NCBI RefSeq assembly: GCF_025154075.1
Contig: NZ_JAOAMU010000001.1
Coordinates: 1,333,608-1,397,607, forward strand
Direction: 5' to 3'
DNA: 64,000 bases
From: Chryseobacterium herbae
Lineage (GTDB): Bacteria > Bacteroidota > Bacteroidia > Flavobacteriales > Weeksellaceae
Shown: piece by piece, positions 8,312 through 16,664 of the stretch
Layout: each line of letters starts with the position of its first letter
Numbering within the stretch: the first letter of the stretch is position 1
Notes under the pieces: model-generated
What the model saw: only the letters and a program-made list of their open reading frames with translations
Database searches by the model: none
What the model was told of the DNA's origin: nothing
Program-made: the position numbers and the translations under genes

Positions 8312-10330
8312 TTATTTTTTAATGAATTTAATACTCTCTGAGATTTTTTCATTATTAATTGTAATAACATAAGTTCCTTTTGCTAGATCAGCTACACGAA
8401 CCTGATTATTATCGACATCACCTTTCTTAACAATCTGACCTACGGCGTTATGGATTTCAAAAGTTGTTTTTCCGGAAAGATTTGAAATATTCAGAACATC
8501 ATTGGCAGGGTTAGGATATATCCCAAAATTATTTTTTTTGTTAACTTCGCTAGTTCCTAAAGTGTTTTGAGTAGTGAATAATTTGGATGCATAAAAGCCA
8601 AAATCATCACTTGCATGGTAGATCACCGTTCCTGTACTTGTAGATAGATCTACATATCCTCCGTCACTTAAGCCATCTCCATAATTATCAGAAATGGTAA
8701 ATACGTAGCAGTCCGCAGGTAAAGTCCATGTCTGAGTAATTAGAGTTGGATCCGGTTGTCCGGTTTGTGTATTGCTATAAGCTCCTGATTTAACGATCTG
8801 TCCGGCACTGTTTTTCAGATTCCATCTTGTTTCTTCACCATAACGGTCTCTAAGCAGCTTAAACGTTACCGTAGTTGTTGCAAAATATTGTGGCACTACC
8901 GGCTTAATATAATTTCCATTAGAAACATTATTTGTAGTTCTCTGGTCTGTCCCTCCATTTACAGAGGTAATAGAAGCAGAAACAGGAGATGAAGCCACAG
9001 CAGCTGCAACAGGAACCGTAATAACAGTAGATTTATCCTGAGCCAAATTACCGGTCCAGTTATAATTCTGAGCAACACCTCCACCGAATGAATAGGAGAT
9101 CACGGCTGACGTTAAGTTACCTGTTCCTCTGTTAGCAAGCATAAGTCTTATATTTCCAGAACCGCAATTACTTACTCCTATAGAGCAGGCTCCATCAAGT
9201 TTTAATTCCGCATCATTTTCGAACAGAGCAATAGGTTGGTCTGCCGTTGATGTTTTCAACTCCATTCTTCTTGGAGAGTTATCCATTACCGCTCTGATTC
9301 TTGTTTTCTGATCATTGGTATAAATGTTCATACAAGTATCGTTCGTATAATCCATATAATTTTGAACCATTTCAAAAACTGCAGGATTATCACAACTCGG
9401 AATTGCAGGATTACATGTATAATTTGCAGTATGCGCTGTTGGTGTATCTGCACAAAAATCTGAAGCACAAGCACCATCTCCCCAGATATGCTTCAGCCCG
9501 ACAAAATGGCCCACTTCATGGGTCATTGTTCTTCCTCTATCATAACCCGCTTGCATCAGAAACGTTCCATCATTGTAATCCATACTTCCAAATGTACTGA
9601 AACCAGCGACAACACCATCGGTATTTGCTAATCCTCCATTTACCGGCATTCCCTGTAAATTTGAACCTGAAGGAAACTGAGCATAACCCAACAGTCCATT
9701 ACGGGCAAAATCTACACTCCACATATTCATATATTTGGTAGGATCCCAGATCGTCTGTGGTTTTACAACACTGTTAATATGAGTCTGGCTCCAGTAATCC
9801 TGACAAAGGTTCAGTCTATCCACCCCATTGGTAGGATTTCCGTTGGGATCCACTTTTGCAAGGGCAAACTGGATCTCAGTATCTGCACCCACCAAACTTG
9901 AATTAAAGCCCGGAGTAGCTGCCATTCTTCTAAAGTCATTATTCATGACCGTAATCTGAGAGAGTACCTGAGCATCTGTAATATTAGGGGCAACTCCCAC
10001 ATTTTGCCCGCTATGGATCACATGTACTACTACCGGAATAGTAATAATATTTCCGTTTTGCGATTTGTTCATCTTCGCCTTTTCCACTAAAGGAGCCAGC
10101 CATGCTTCAAATTGTTCCGTGGTCATTCTTTCAGGGAACTTTGCTCTTAAATAGTCTTCATACTCATTAGCTGAGCACCTTTCAAACCCATTGGATTCCT
10201 TATGCACTTCTGTGGATTTCTTTCCATACCTTGGTTCTTCTTTGCCCCCTTTATTCTGGGCACTGAATAAACCAAAACCAAAAACGATTGGCAGTATTAA
10301 AAGATTTTTCGAAATAGTAAATCTTGTCAT
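8312..10330 (-). CDS. M43 (pappalysin/cytophagalysin) zinc metalloprotease with T9SS sorting domain
   Basis: The 672-residue product has a signal peptide (residues 1-24, ending SAQ) and an M43 catalytic domain with the full metzincin motif HEVGHFVGLKH at 271-281; the conserved methionine turn is probably in NYMDYTND. The middle holds beta-sandwich segments that resemble CARDB-like and PKD-like modules. The last ~75 residues are a T9SS type A sorting domain with the YPNPAND motif and a KGTYVI signature. It should be exported by T9SS and be cell-surface attached or released. Related enzymes degrade host or environmental proteins. It has its own -7 element at 10354-10361. Confidence 0.92.
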   Translation of the reverse strand: MTRFTISKNLLILPIVFGFGLFSAQNKGGKEEPRYGKKSTEVHKESNGFERCSANEYEDYLRAKFPERMTTEQFEAWLAPLVEKAKMNKSQNGNIITIPVVVHVIHSGQNVGVAPNITDAQVLSQITVMNNDFRRMAATPGFNSSLVGADTEIQFALAKVDPNGNPTNGVDRLNLCQDYWSQTHINSVVKPQTIWDPTKYMNMWSVDFARNGLLGYAQFPSGSNLQGMPVNGGLANTDGVVAGFSTFGSMDYNDGTFLMQAGYDRGRTMTHEVGHFVGLKHIWGDGACASDFCADTPTAHTANYTCNPAIPSCDNPAVFEMVQNYMDYTNDTCMNIYTNDQKTRIRAVMDNSPRRMELKTSTADQPIALFENDAELKLDGACSIGVSNCGSGNIRLMLANRGTGNLTSAVISYSFGGGVAQNYNWTGNLAQDKSTVITVPVAAAVASSPVSASITSVNGGTDQRTTNNVSNGNYIKPVVPQYFATTTVTFKLLRDRYGEETRWNLKNSAGQIVKSGAYSNTQTGQPDPTLITQTWTLPADCYVFTISDNYGDGLSDGGYVDLSTSTGTVIYHASDDFGFYASKLFTTQNTLGTSEVNKKNNFGIYPNPANDVLNISNLSGKTTFEIHNAVGQIVKKGDVDNNQVRVADLAKGTYVITINNEKISESIKFIKK

Positions 10331-10353
10331 TAGTATATATTTTATTAATTTAG

Positions 10354-10361
10354 CAAAAATA
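10354..10361 (-). promoter_or_regulatory. -7 element TATTTTTG for the M43 protease
   Basis: Read on the minus strand this is a TAnnTTTG match 24 bp upstream of the ATG at 10330. Confidence 0.5.
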
Positions 10362-10425
10362 TAAAATTAAACCACTTAAAATAATGAATAACTAATAAAA
10401 AACAAAAAAAAATAAATAAAAAACA

Positions 10426-10902
10426 ATGAAACACTATATAATATTAATTAATACAATTCTAATCATTTCAAATATAAGCTGTTTTCCTCAACAGAAAGAA
10501 GTAAAAACAGGAAATAAATCAATAGAAAAAGCAAAAACAGAGAAAATTGAAAAGGTAGAATTAGCAGAAAATACCAGGGGGATCAATCGACACACCACTT
10601 TTACTCCCAACTCTAAAATACTTGTAGACAATGGAGTAACAACCACTTATCCCACTACTTCTTCCGAATGGTCCAATATAGCTCGTGAAGCAGAGCTGAT
10701 TGATTTATCCAAAATAGCTGACCTTGAATCTCCAACAACCGAAAGATACTCTGATCAGGCTTTATCTGTTGTTATTACAATCACCTCCAACGGAAAGATA
10801 TATATTTCCGGGACTTTTGATGATGGCAGACCACCAAAACAATTGGAAGCTTTATATAAGCAGATGACCAACCCTAAAGGAAGCCCGAAGAAAAAACCCT
10901 AA
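10426..10902 (+). CDS. Small lipoprotein, unknown function
   Basis: The 158-residue product has a hydrophobic signal ending in a lipobox-like SNISC (C19), then a Lys/Glu-rich linker. The compact C-terminal part contains a segment around ALSVVITITSNGKIYISGTFDDG that looks like two beta strands. I do not recognise the family. It diverges from the M43 protease gene and is followed by a strong terminator, so it forms a single-gene unit. The upstream DNA is nearly pure A/T and carries no clear TTTG element. Confidence 0.65.
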   Translation: MKHYIILINTILIISNISCFPQQKEVKTGNKSIEKAKTEKIEKVELAENTRGINRHTTFTPNSKILVDNGVTTTYPTTSSEWSNIAREAELIDLSKIADLESPTTERYSDQALSVVITITSNGKIYISGTFDDGRPPKQLEALYKQMTNPKGSPKKKP

Positions 10903-10920
10903 AAATTCTTCCTTAAAATA

Positions 10921-10957
10921 AAAACAGATCTTTATTGTTGATAGAGATCTGTTTTTA
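10921..10957 (+). terminator. Rho-independent terminator
   Basis: An 11-bp stem pairs 10921-10931 with 10945-10955 around a 13-nt loop and ends in a T run. It lies 18 bp after the stop at 10902. Confidence 0.8.
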
Positions 10958-10997
10958 TAAGTCAATACACCCTTAAGAATGGATTCTAATTTAAAAT

Positions 10998-11867
10998 TTA
11001 GAAAGAAAATCTATATACATTTCCACCTGTCTCTTTATCCTTTTCATCGGCAATCAGTAAGGTTTTATCATCAAGAAAAACAACCGCCTCTTTTTGGGAA
11101 TTGTGATTTAAAGATATTTTTTCAATTTTGGAAGTATTGAAGTTGTCTGCCGTAAATCCTGAAAGAACATGGATATTTCTATGGGTAAGCAGAACGATTT
11201 TATCCTGAGTGCTGTTCAGAGCCGCTGAAGTAATGGCAGCATCACTGTACTTCCCTTCAAGCTTTAATTTCCCTACCAGTTTTGCTTCAAAATCCCCTTC
11301 TTTATTAGGAATCTTGAATACCAGGAAAGTTCCGTCAAAACCTTTGCTTCTGTTCTTGGTGAAAAGGTAGAAGTTTCCATTCATTTCTACGAACGCTTCA
11401 CAGTCATACAGAAGGTTTGATTTCTTGGGAGGAAATTCAGTCTGTCCTTCGTAATGAAATTTTGTGGTCTGAACGGCCTTTGTTGTTTTTTGGGTTGCCT
11501 CTTTTAAATCCAGTTTTAAAATAGCGAGGTTCTGTCTGCTATTGTCATTGTTTCCGAAATCACCAAGGTAAATATTTCCCTGAGCGTCTTTTGTAATATC
11601 TTCCCAGTCGTTGTTTTCAGCATTTTCTACCAGAACATCCGTTACCAGTTTGCCCTGTTTGTCCAAACCGTACACGACATTTTTATTTCCTTGGTCTTCT
11701 ATAGCCCAAATGGTATTTTTATCCTGAGACAGAACAATTCCTGAAACTTCTTTCAGTTTTTTAGGCAAAGTAAACTCCACTGTCAATTCATCAGTTTTAG
11801 GGGTATCCTGAGCTTTCGGATTACAGCTCCACAATAAAAAAGCGGATAGGGTAAGAATACGCAACAT
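10998..11867 (-). CDS. Beta-propeller-like lipoprotein
   Basis: The 289-residue product has a short signal ending in a lipobox (LLWSC, C15). Repeated motifs (EVSGIVLSQDKNTIWAIEDQ, NIYLGDFGNND) are typical of propeller blades and resemble SdiA-regulated/esterase-like phytase-type propellers, but no catalytic residues can be assigned. It is probably tethered to the outer membrane. The gene is isolated, with 221 bp of non-coding DNA at its 3' end that contains only an 8-bp inverted repeat (11939-11946 with 11974-11981). Confidence 0.65.
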   Translation of the reverse strand: MLRILTLSAFLLWSCNPKAQDTPKTDELTVEFTLPKKLKEVSGIVLSQDKNTIWAIEDQGNKNVVYGLDKQGKLVTDVLVENAENNDWEDITKDAQGNIYLGDFGNNDNSRQNLAILKLDLKEATQKTTKAVQTTKFHYEGQTEFPPKKSNLLYDCEAFVEMNGNFYLFTKNRSKGFDGTFLVFKIPNKEGDFEAKLVGKLKLEGKYSDAAITSAALNSTQDKIVLLTHRNIHVLSGFTADNFNTSKIEKISLNHNSQKEAVVFLDDKTLLIADEKDKETGGNVYRFSF

Positions 11868-12088
11868 AGCTATTTTTTTAATTTTTTAAACTGAAAATAC
11901 GAATACCGTATATTTTTCTCTAAGTTATTAATAATCTACTGATGGTAAAGAAAAAACCGGGCCGAATACACAGACCATCAGATATATCATCCGCTAAATA
12001 GGCTTGACAAGGCTAAGCAACAAAACTGTTATTTAATTTTCATTTTTTGAACTCCGGCAAATATTGGAATCTGTTGTGTACGGGCATG

Positions 12089-12856
12089 TTATGACATCAG
12101 TTTCGCTTTCTCCCACAGCACATCCATTTCCTCCAGAGAGAGGTCCGCAAGCTTCACATCGGATTCTTCTGCCAATACTTCCATTTTCTGGAATCTTGAG
12201 ATGAATTTTAAATTGGTTCTTTCCAGTGCAGAATCCGGGTTCAGTCCTGATATTCTGGCATAGTTGATCAGAGAGAAAAATACATCTCCTAACTCCAGTT
12301 CTTTTTTATTCAGATCAGTTTCTTCGTGAAATTCCTGAATCTCTTCATCCACTTTTTTCCAGGCATCTTCCGCATCGTGAAACTCAAACCCTATTCCTTT
12401 TACTTTATCCTGAATTCTGTAGGCTTTTACCAAACTTGGAAGACTCTTTGGAACACCGCCTAAAATAGATTTGTTACCTTCCTTAAGTTTTAGTTTTTCC
12501 CAGTTCTGCTTCACTTCTTCTTCATCTTTCACTTCTGTATCACCATAAATATGAGGATGGCGGAAGATCAGTTTTTCATTCAAAGAATTGATGACATCTG
12601 CGATATCAAAACTTTCTTTCTCCGATCCTATTTTAGAATAGAAAACAAGATGCAGCAAAACATCTCCCAGCTCTTTTTTGATTTCCTGTAAATCTTCCTG
12701 CAAAATAGCATCCGAAAGTTCATAGGTTTCTTCCAGCGTTAAATGACGAAGGGACTGCAGGGTCTGCTTCTGATCCCACGGACATTTTTCACGCAAATCA
12801 TCCATGATGTCTAATAATCTTCCGAAAGCTTCTAGTTTTTCTTGTCTGGTATTCAT
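12089..12856 (-). CDS. mazG: Nucleoside triphosphate pyrophosphohydrolase MazG
   Basis: The 255-residue product is close to the 263 residues of E. coli MazG and has two MazG domains. The metal-binding signature appears as EETYELSDAI with ELGDVLLHL in the first domain and related residues in the second. MazG hydrolyses (d)NTPs to monophosphates and removes damaged nucleotides; in E. coli it also lowers ppGpp. A longer frame begins at a TTG (12871), but a TAAATTTG promoter element at 12879-12886 puts transcription start close to that codon, so the ATG at 12856 is preferred. Confidence 0.93.
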   Translation of the reverse strand: MNTRQEKLEAFGRLLDIMDDLREKCPWDQKQTLQSLRHLTLEETYELSDAILQEDLQEIKKELGDVLLHLVFYSKIGSEKESFDIADVINSLNEKLIFRHPHIYGDTEVKDEEEVKQNWEKLKLKEGNKSILGGVPKSLPSLVKAYRIQDKVKGIGFEFHDAEDAWKKVDEEIQEFHEETDLNKKELELGDVFFSLINYARISGLNPDSALERTNLKFISRFQKMEVLAEESDVKLADLSLEEMDVLWEKAKLMS

Positions 12857-12878
12857 AATTTGAGGATTCAAAGTGATG

Positions 12879-12886
12879 CAAATTTA
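12879..12886 (-). promoter_or_regulatory. -7 element TAAATTTG for mazG
   Basis: This is an exact TAnnTTTG match on the minus strand, 22 bp before the chosen ATG, and it decides against the upstream TTG start. Confidence 0.6.
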
Positions 12887-12926
12887 GGGTAAATCTTTAA
12901 GTAAGCTGTTTTAAATTGGTGATAAA

Positions 12927-12958
12927 AAATCCCTATCAGAAATTTCTGACAGGGATTT
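12927..12958 (-). terminator. Terminator-like hairpin, second copy
   Basis: The stem (12927-12940 with 12944-12958) has one mismatch and on the minus strand runs into T-rich sequence. Its stem core and flank (GACAGG then TTTATATTTTAAA on the + strand) closely repeat the hairpin at 13130-13157, as if a terminator had been duplicated around the repeat at 12973-13067. Confidence 0.6.
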
Positions 12959-12972
12959 ATATTTTAAAGTAC

Positions 12973-13067
12973 ATCATTTCGAACCGTTAGGTGAAGCAAT
13001 CTGGAAATTTATGAAACAAAAGACTTTATTTTGAGATTGCTTTGTCACTTCGTTCCTCGCAATGACA
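12973..13067. repeat. Inverted repeat of the GCAATCT / CGTTCCTCGCAATGAC type
   Basis: The arm at 13034-13067 (AGATTGCTTTGTCAC, then CGTTCCTCGCAATGAC) belongs to a dispersed palindromic repeat seen in many bacterial genomes. A degenerate inverted copy lies at 12973-13002 (GTGAAGCAATCT). With the two terminators it accounts for the 322-bp gap between mazG and the DUF5606 gene; no gene is seen there. Confidence 0.65.
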
Positions 13068-13129
13068 AGCTTTACAAACTATTACTGAAATAATTTTGTG
13101 TCTTTGTGAATACCAACTCTTAATAACAA

Positions 13130-13157
13130 AAAACCTCATCATTTCTGACAAGGTTTT
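13130..13157 (-). terminator. Terminator of the DUF5606 gene
   Basis: The stem pairs 13130-13141 with 13146-13157 (two mismatches) and on the minus strand ends in TTTTTTG. It sits about 20 bp after the DUF5606 stop. Confidence 0.65.
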
Positions 13158-13178
13158 ATATTTTAAATTCGGGATAGA

Positions 13179-13736
13179 TTATCCTTTTTTAGTATGTGTA
13201 CTTTTTGGAGCTGCTTTTGCTGCAGAAGTAGCTTTTACTTTTGGAGCGGCAGGCTTTTCAGCTTTTGGAGCTGCTTTTTTAGGAGCATCTTTGTCAATGC
13301 TTATTTCTTCCTGTACACCATCCAATGTTTCAGGTTCTGCTTTTACGAAGCTTTCAGGAGTAATGTATCCTGCTTTGTGAAGAAGGTTATACCATTGAGC
13401 CAATTTCTTGATATCTGAAGCATAAACTCTTTCTGTATCGTAGTTAGGAAGAGAAGCCGTCATAAAATCTTTCAGAACTTCGTCAGAAGATTTGTGAGAA
13501 ATGGTTTCTTTATACTCGTAATTTTTAGCAATATTTTCAAAAACTTCGAACAAAGGAACTTCTTTATCAAATGTAAACATGGCAATATTATCAAGTAAAC
13601 TCACCTGACTTGAGTTTCCAATGCTTACTTTTTTCTTGGAAGTAACATCTTCAATGATGAAACCGTTTCTTAATTGAGAAACTAATTTGAAAAGTCCTGG
13701 CTTTCCGGAAATTGAAATTATTTTTTCTAACAGCAT
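13179..13736 (-). CDS. DUF5606 domain protein
   Basis: The 185-residue product matches a conserved Bacteroidota family. It starts MLLEKIISISGKPGLFKLVSQ and has a folded N-terminal part of about 135 residues, with a second helical segment (YASDIKKLAQWYNLLHKAGYI). The C-terminal 50 residues are a low-complexity Lys/Ala/Pro tail that is probably disordered and could bind nucleic acid or another acidic partner. No signal peptide or membrane segment is seen. Function is unknown. The gene lies downstream of ruvX-def on the same strand with a 78-bp gap. Confidence 0.8.
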   Translation of the reverse strand: MLLEKIISISGKPGLFKLVSQLRNGFIIEDVTSKKKVSIGNSSQVSLLDNIAMFTFDKEVPLFEVFENIAKNYEYKETISHKSSDEVLKDFMTASLPNYDTERVYASDIKKLAQWYNLLHKAGYITPESFVKAEPETLDGVQEEISIDKDAPKKAAPKAEKPAAPKVKATSAAKAAPKSTHTKKG

Positions 13737-13814
13737 AATTTTATTTTTTGTAAATTCTGCAATCGGCGCGGGGCTTTTTGCTTTTTATTATTTTGTTTTT
13801 AATCCTTGTTTAAA

Positions 13815-14387
13815 TTACTTTGGAAATCTCATTTTGTAACTGATACTTACCTCGCCCTGGGAGATTTTCGTCAGTTTACCTTTTACGAGTTTTTTCTTCA
13901 ATATGCTCAAATGGTCTGTAAACAGCACGCCTTCAATGTGATCATATTCATGCTGAATTACGCGGGCTCTAATATCGGAAAAAGTTTCTGTATGTTTCAC
14001 AAAATTTTCGTCATAATATTCAATAACGATTGTTTCTTTTCTCTTCACATCTTCTCTTACATCCGGAATAGAAAGACATCCTTCATTGAATTTCCATTCT
14101 TCACCTGATTCTTCAAGAATGGTTGCATTAATGAAAACCTTCTTAAAATCAGCCAGTTCGTCTTTGATATCCTCATAATCTTCGTCGTCCGCAAGAGGAG
14201 TCACATCGATTATGAACAGGCGTAGATCCAGCCCGATCTGCGGGGCAGCAAGGCCAATGCCGTTTGCACTGTACATCGTTTCAAACATATTATCTATAAG
14301 TTCCTGTAAACCGGGATAATCTTTGTCTATATCTTTCCCTACTTTTCTCAAAACAGGATCCCCAAAAGCTCTTATCGGTAAAATCAT
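13815..14387 (-). CDS. def: Peptide deformylase
   Basis: The 190-residue enzyme has all three deformylase motifs: GIGLAAPQIG at 43-52, EGCLS at 102-106 with the metal-binding cysteine, and HEYDH at 146-150 with the metal-binding histidines and catalytic glutamate. It removes the formyl group from nascent protein N-termini at the ribosome. An acidic insertion (residues 67-80) is a variation from the E. coli enzyme. Its start overlaps the ruvX stop by 4 bp, so translation is probably coupled. Confidence 0.97.
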   Translation of the reverse strand: MILPIRAFGDPVLRKVGKDIDKDYPGLQELIDNMFETMYSANGIGLAAPQIGLDLRLFIIDVTPLADDEDYEDIKDELADFKKVFINATILEESGEEWKFNEGCLSIPDVREDVKRKETIVIEYYDENFVKHTETFSDIRARVIQHEYDHIEGVLFTDHLSILKKKLVKGKLTKISQGEVSISYKMRFPK

Positions 14388-14800
14388 CTTATTCTTTGTT
14401 CTAAAAAATTCTGCAGTATGATAGTTGCACTTACTTTATCTATTAACCCCTTCTCCTGTCTCTTTTTTTTGCTTTTTCCACTTTGGGAAATAAAAAAAGA
14501 AGCCATTTTAGAAGTAAATCGTTCATCTAACCGGTGGACCGTGATACCGGAAAATTCTTTCTGAAATCCTTCAATGAATTTTAAGATATCCGTTTCCACT
14601 TCGGAAACATTTCCTTTTAAATCTGTAGGAAGTCCTACGACCACTTCATCCACTTTGTTTTCGGTGAAATATTTCTTCAAAAACTCCATCAAAACACGTG
14701 TTTCCACAGTATTCAGGCCGCTTGCAATAATCTGCATATCGTCTGTTGCAGCGATACCGCAGCGTGCCTTTCCGTAGTCTATTGCAAGGATCTGTCCCAT
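14384..14800 (-). CDS. ruvX: Holliday junction resolvase-like RuvX (YqgF)
   Basis: The 138-residue product has the RNase H-like YqgF fold motifs: DYGKARCGIA near the N-terminus, VVGLPTDLKG in the middle and DERFTS near residue 98. Family members are pre-16S rRNA nucleases and putative Holliday junction resolvases. It heads an operon with def, which follows with a 4-bp overlap. A -7 element lies just upstream. Confidence 0.94.
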   Translation of the reverse strand: MGQILAIDYGKARCGIAATDDMQIIASGLNTVETRVLMEFLKKYFTENKVDEVVVGLPTDLKGNVSEVETDILKFIEGFQKEFSGITVHRLDERFTSKMASFFISQSGKSKKKRQEKGLIDKVSATIILQNFLEQRIR

Positions 14801-14807
14801 AAGTGTG

Positions 14808-14815
14808 CAAATTTA
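14808..14815 (-). promoter_or_regulatory. -7 element TAAATTTG for ruvX-def
   Basis: This is an exact TAnnTTTG match on the minus strand, 7 bp upstream of the ruvX ATG, implying an almost leaderless mRNA. Confidence 0.55.
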
Positions 14816-14915
14816 GTAAAATTTAATGATTTTATTCATAACGCAGCTTTTTTATAAAAATCATGTTTTATTCCATTATTTTTTTTATAATTTTAATCTT
14901 CCAAAAAACGATAAT

Positions 14916-15392
14916 ATGAAGAAACTCATCCTCGTAAGACATGCAAAAAGCGACTGGCCGGAAGAAACGGAGGACTTCGACAGACCTTTGGCAGACAAAG
15001 GATTGAAAGACGCGATGAACATGTCCAGATTCATGAAAAGCAATAATATTTCTATTGATCATTTTGTTTCAAGCCCGGCGGTGCGCGCACTGAATACGTG
15101 TAAGATCTTTAATCAAACCTATCAGCTTAAGGTTGATACGGAAGATAAACTTTACAATCCATCGGAAAGAAATTTTGAATCTGTAATCTATGACTTGGAT
15201 GATAATGTGAGTTCTGTGGCTCTTTTTTCTCACAACAACGGAATATCTAATTTTGCGAATTCTATCTCTGAAGATATTTTTCACTTCCCGACCTGTGGAG
15301 TAGCCGGTTTTGAAATAGACTGCAATTCATGGTCTGAATTTGACGGTGCCAAAAAGAAACTCCTGTTTTTTTATGAGCCGGGGAAAATATAA
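14916..15392 (+). CDS. SixA-like histidine phosphatase
   Basis: The 158-residue product begins MKKLILVRHAKSDW, which contains the RHG-type motif (RHA) of the histidine phosphatase superfamily; the second active-site histidine is probably in LFSHNNG. Relatives such as SixA dephosphorylate phosphohistidine. A frame 30 codons longer exists, but its N-terminus is hydrophobic and unlike the family, so the ATG at 14916 is preferred. Its last 20 bp overlap the next gene, suggesting translational coupling. Confidence 0.9.
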   Translation: MKKLILVRHAKSDWPEETEDFDRPLADKGLKDAMNMSRFMKSNNISIDHFVSSPAVRALNTCKIFNQTYQLKVDTEDKLYNPSERNFESVIYDLDDNVSSVALFSHNNGISNFANSISEDIFHFPTCGVAGFEIDCNSWSEFDGAKKKLLFFYEPGKI

Positions 15393-16257
15393 TTTTATCT
15401 TTTTTTATCTGCTTATACTCCTACTCTTTTTTTCATGTCACAAAAAGAAGAAGACTTATATTGAAACCATTGCTCTAAACGATGTTCAGCTCCCTAAAGC
15501 AAAACCCGGCGACTGGAGATATTCCCGGGATGAAAAGTTTCAGACTTTCGACGATTTTCAGAAGCTGAAGAAAATAAAACCGGAACCGGGGAAAAATACC
15601 ATTTATCTACAGCCCATCGGAGAATTCAATGAATTACAGAAAAAGGAAATAGAGCTTACCCGCGATTATTTAAGTACCTATTTTCAGCTGCAAACAAAGG
15701 TTCTTCCCGTTTTATCTAATACTATTTTTCCAAAAACGGCGAGAAGAATTTTTAAAGACGGTCAGGAACAGATTCTGGCAGGCTATGTTTTGGACAGTAT
15801 CCTCATCAAACGAAAACCTAAAGACGCTGTAGTTTTGATGGGAATCACAGAAAAAGATCTCTATCCAAGACCTGAATGGAATTATGTTTTCGGTATCGCA
15901 TCATATCAGGACGGTGTAGGGGTAACTTCGATGTACAGATTTGCCAACGGAGGCCTGACGGATTCTAATTTTAATGAAAGTCTCGAGAGATTAATCAAAA
16001 TAAGTTCTCACGAAATTGGACATATGTTTGGACTCAATCATTGTCTGAACGCGAACTGTGTGATGAACGGAACCAATACACTTCCCGAAACCGATTTCCA
16101 CTTTGCAAGAGCGTGTTCACTCTGCCAGCAAAAATTAAATTCAAGCATTCCGTATGATCCTAAGAAAAGACTTCTGGATCTGAAACATTTCTTTGAAAAG
16201 CAGCATTTAAATTCTGAACTTTCCCGTGCAGAGCAGGATCTTCATCTTTTGAAATAA
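15373..16257 (+). CDS. Archaemetzincin-like zinc metalloprotease, lipoprotein
   Basis: The 294-residue product starts inside the SixA-like gene at ATG 15373. Its signal is highly hydrophobic and ends in a lipobox (LFFSC). The archaemetzincin signature is complete: HEIGHMFGLNH at 213-223, followed directly by C224, C229 with VM, and the CSLC pair about 20 residues on, so both the catalytic and the structural zinc should bind. Archaemetzincins are metzincin-fold proteases of unclear physiological role. The lipid anchor would place this one in the cell envelope. Repeats, not a clear terminator, follow. Confidence 0.92.
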   Translation: MSRGKYNFIFFYLLILLLFFSCHKKKKTYIETIALNDVQLPKAKPGDWRYSRDEKFQTFDDFQKLKKIKPEPGKNTIYLQPIGEFNELQKKEIELTRDYLSTYFQLQTKVLPVLSNTIFPKTARRIFKDGQEQILAGYVLDSILIKRKPKDAVVLMGITEKDLYPRPEWNYVFGIASYQDGVGVTSMYRFANGGLTDSNFNESLERLIKISSHEIGHMFGLNHCLNANCVMNGTNTLPETDFHFARACSLCQQKLNSSIPYDPKKRLLDLKHFFEKQHLNSELSRAEQDLHLLK

Positions 16258-16287
16258 TATTTTACCAAAATACCGTAAATAGGTTTT

Positions 16288-16466
16288 GGCTAAAGCCGGA
16301 TTCTACAAACTGTTTATGTGTAAACGGGCTAAAGCCCGTTTCTATTGAATAAGTTTCTATTGAATAACAAGGCATTTCGATTAAAAATCATTTACGAATT
16401 ACAAATTTGCATTCATAATCATTGGGCTAAATTCCAGAACGGGCTAAAGTCCGTTCCTATTGAATA
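16288..16466. repeat. Dispersed palindromic repeats, GGGCTAAAGCCC family (locus 1)
   Basis: A short unit (GGCTAAAGCC) lies at 16288-16297. Full units, a GGGCTAAAGCCC palindrome followed by GTTTCTATTGAAT or GTTCCTATTGAAT, lie at 16322-16352 and 16438-16466, with degenerate fragments at 16351-16367 and 16424-16430. They fill most of the 407-bp gap 16258-16664; no gene is seen there, and the end of the gap holds the promoter of the next gene. The same family recurs at 17878-17939 and 41918-42043. Confidence 0.8.
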
Positions 16467-16600
16467 GGAAGTTTTTCAATAAAAAATATTCAAAAATTAT
16501 ATATTTTGTAAAGATAATAATTGGCCCAAAGTTGATTTATTTTTCTTCATTCTAGCATATAGAACTCTGTTTTTCTTTGTTCATGATATTTGTCAGACCC

Positions 16601-16632
16601 TTGTAGATTTTATTTTTAATAAAGTATTTTTG
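16601..16632 (+). promoter_or_regulatory. Promoter TTG-N21-TATTTTTG
   Basis: TTG at 16601-16603 and TATTTTTG at 16625-16632 fit the Bacteroidota -33/-7 pattern. The start codon of the propeller gene follows 32 bp later. Confidence 0.55.
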
Positions 16633-16664
16633 TTTAAAATTTAATTATTCTAAATAAAAATAAA

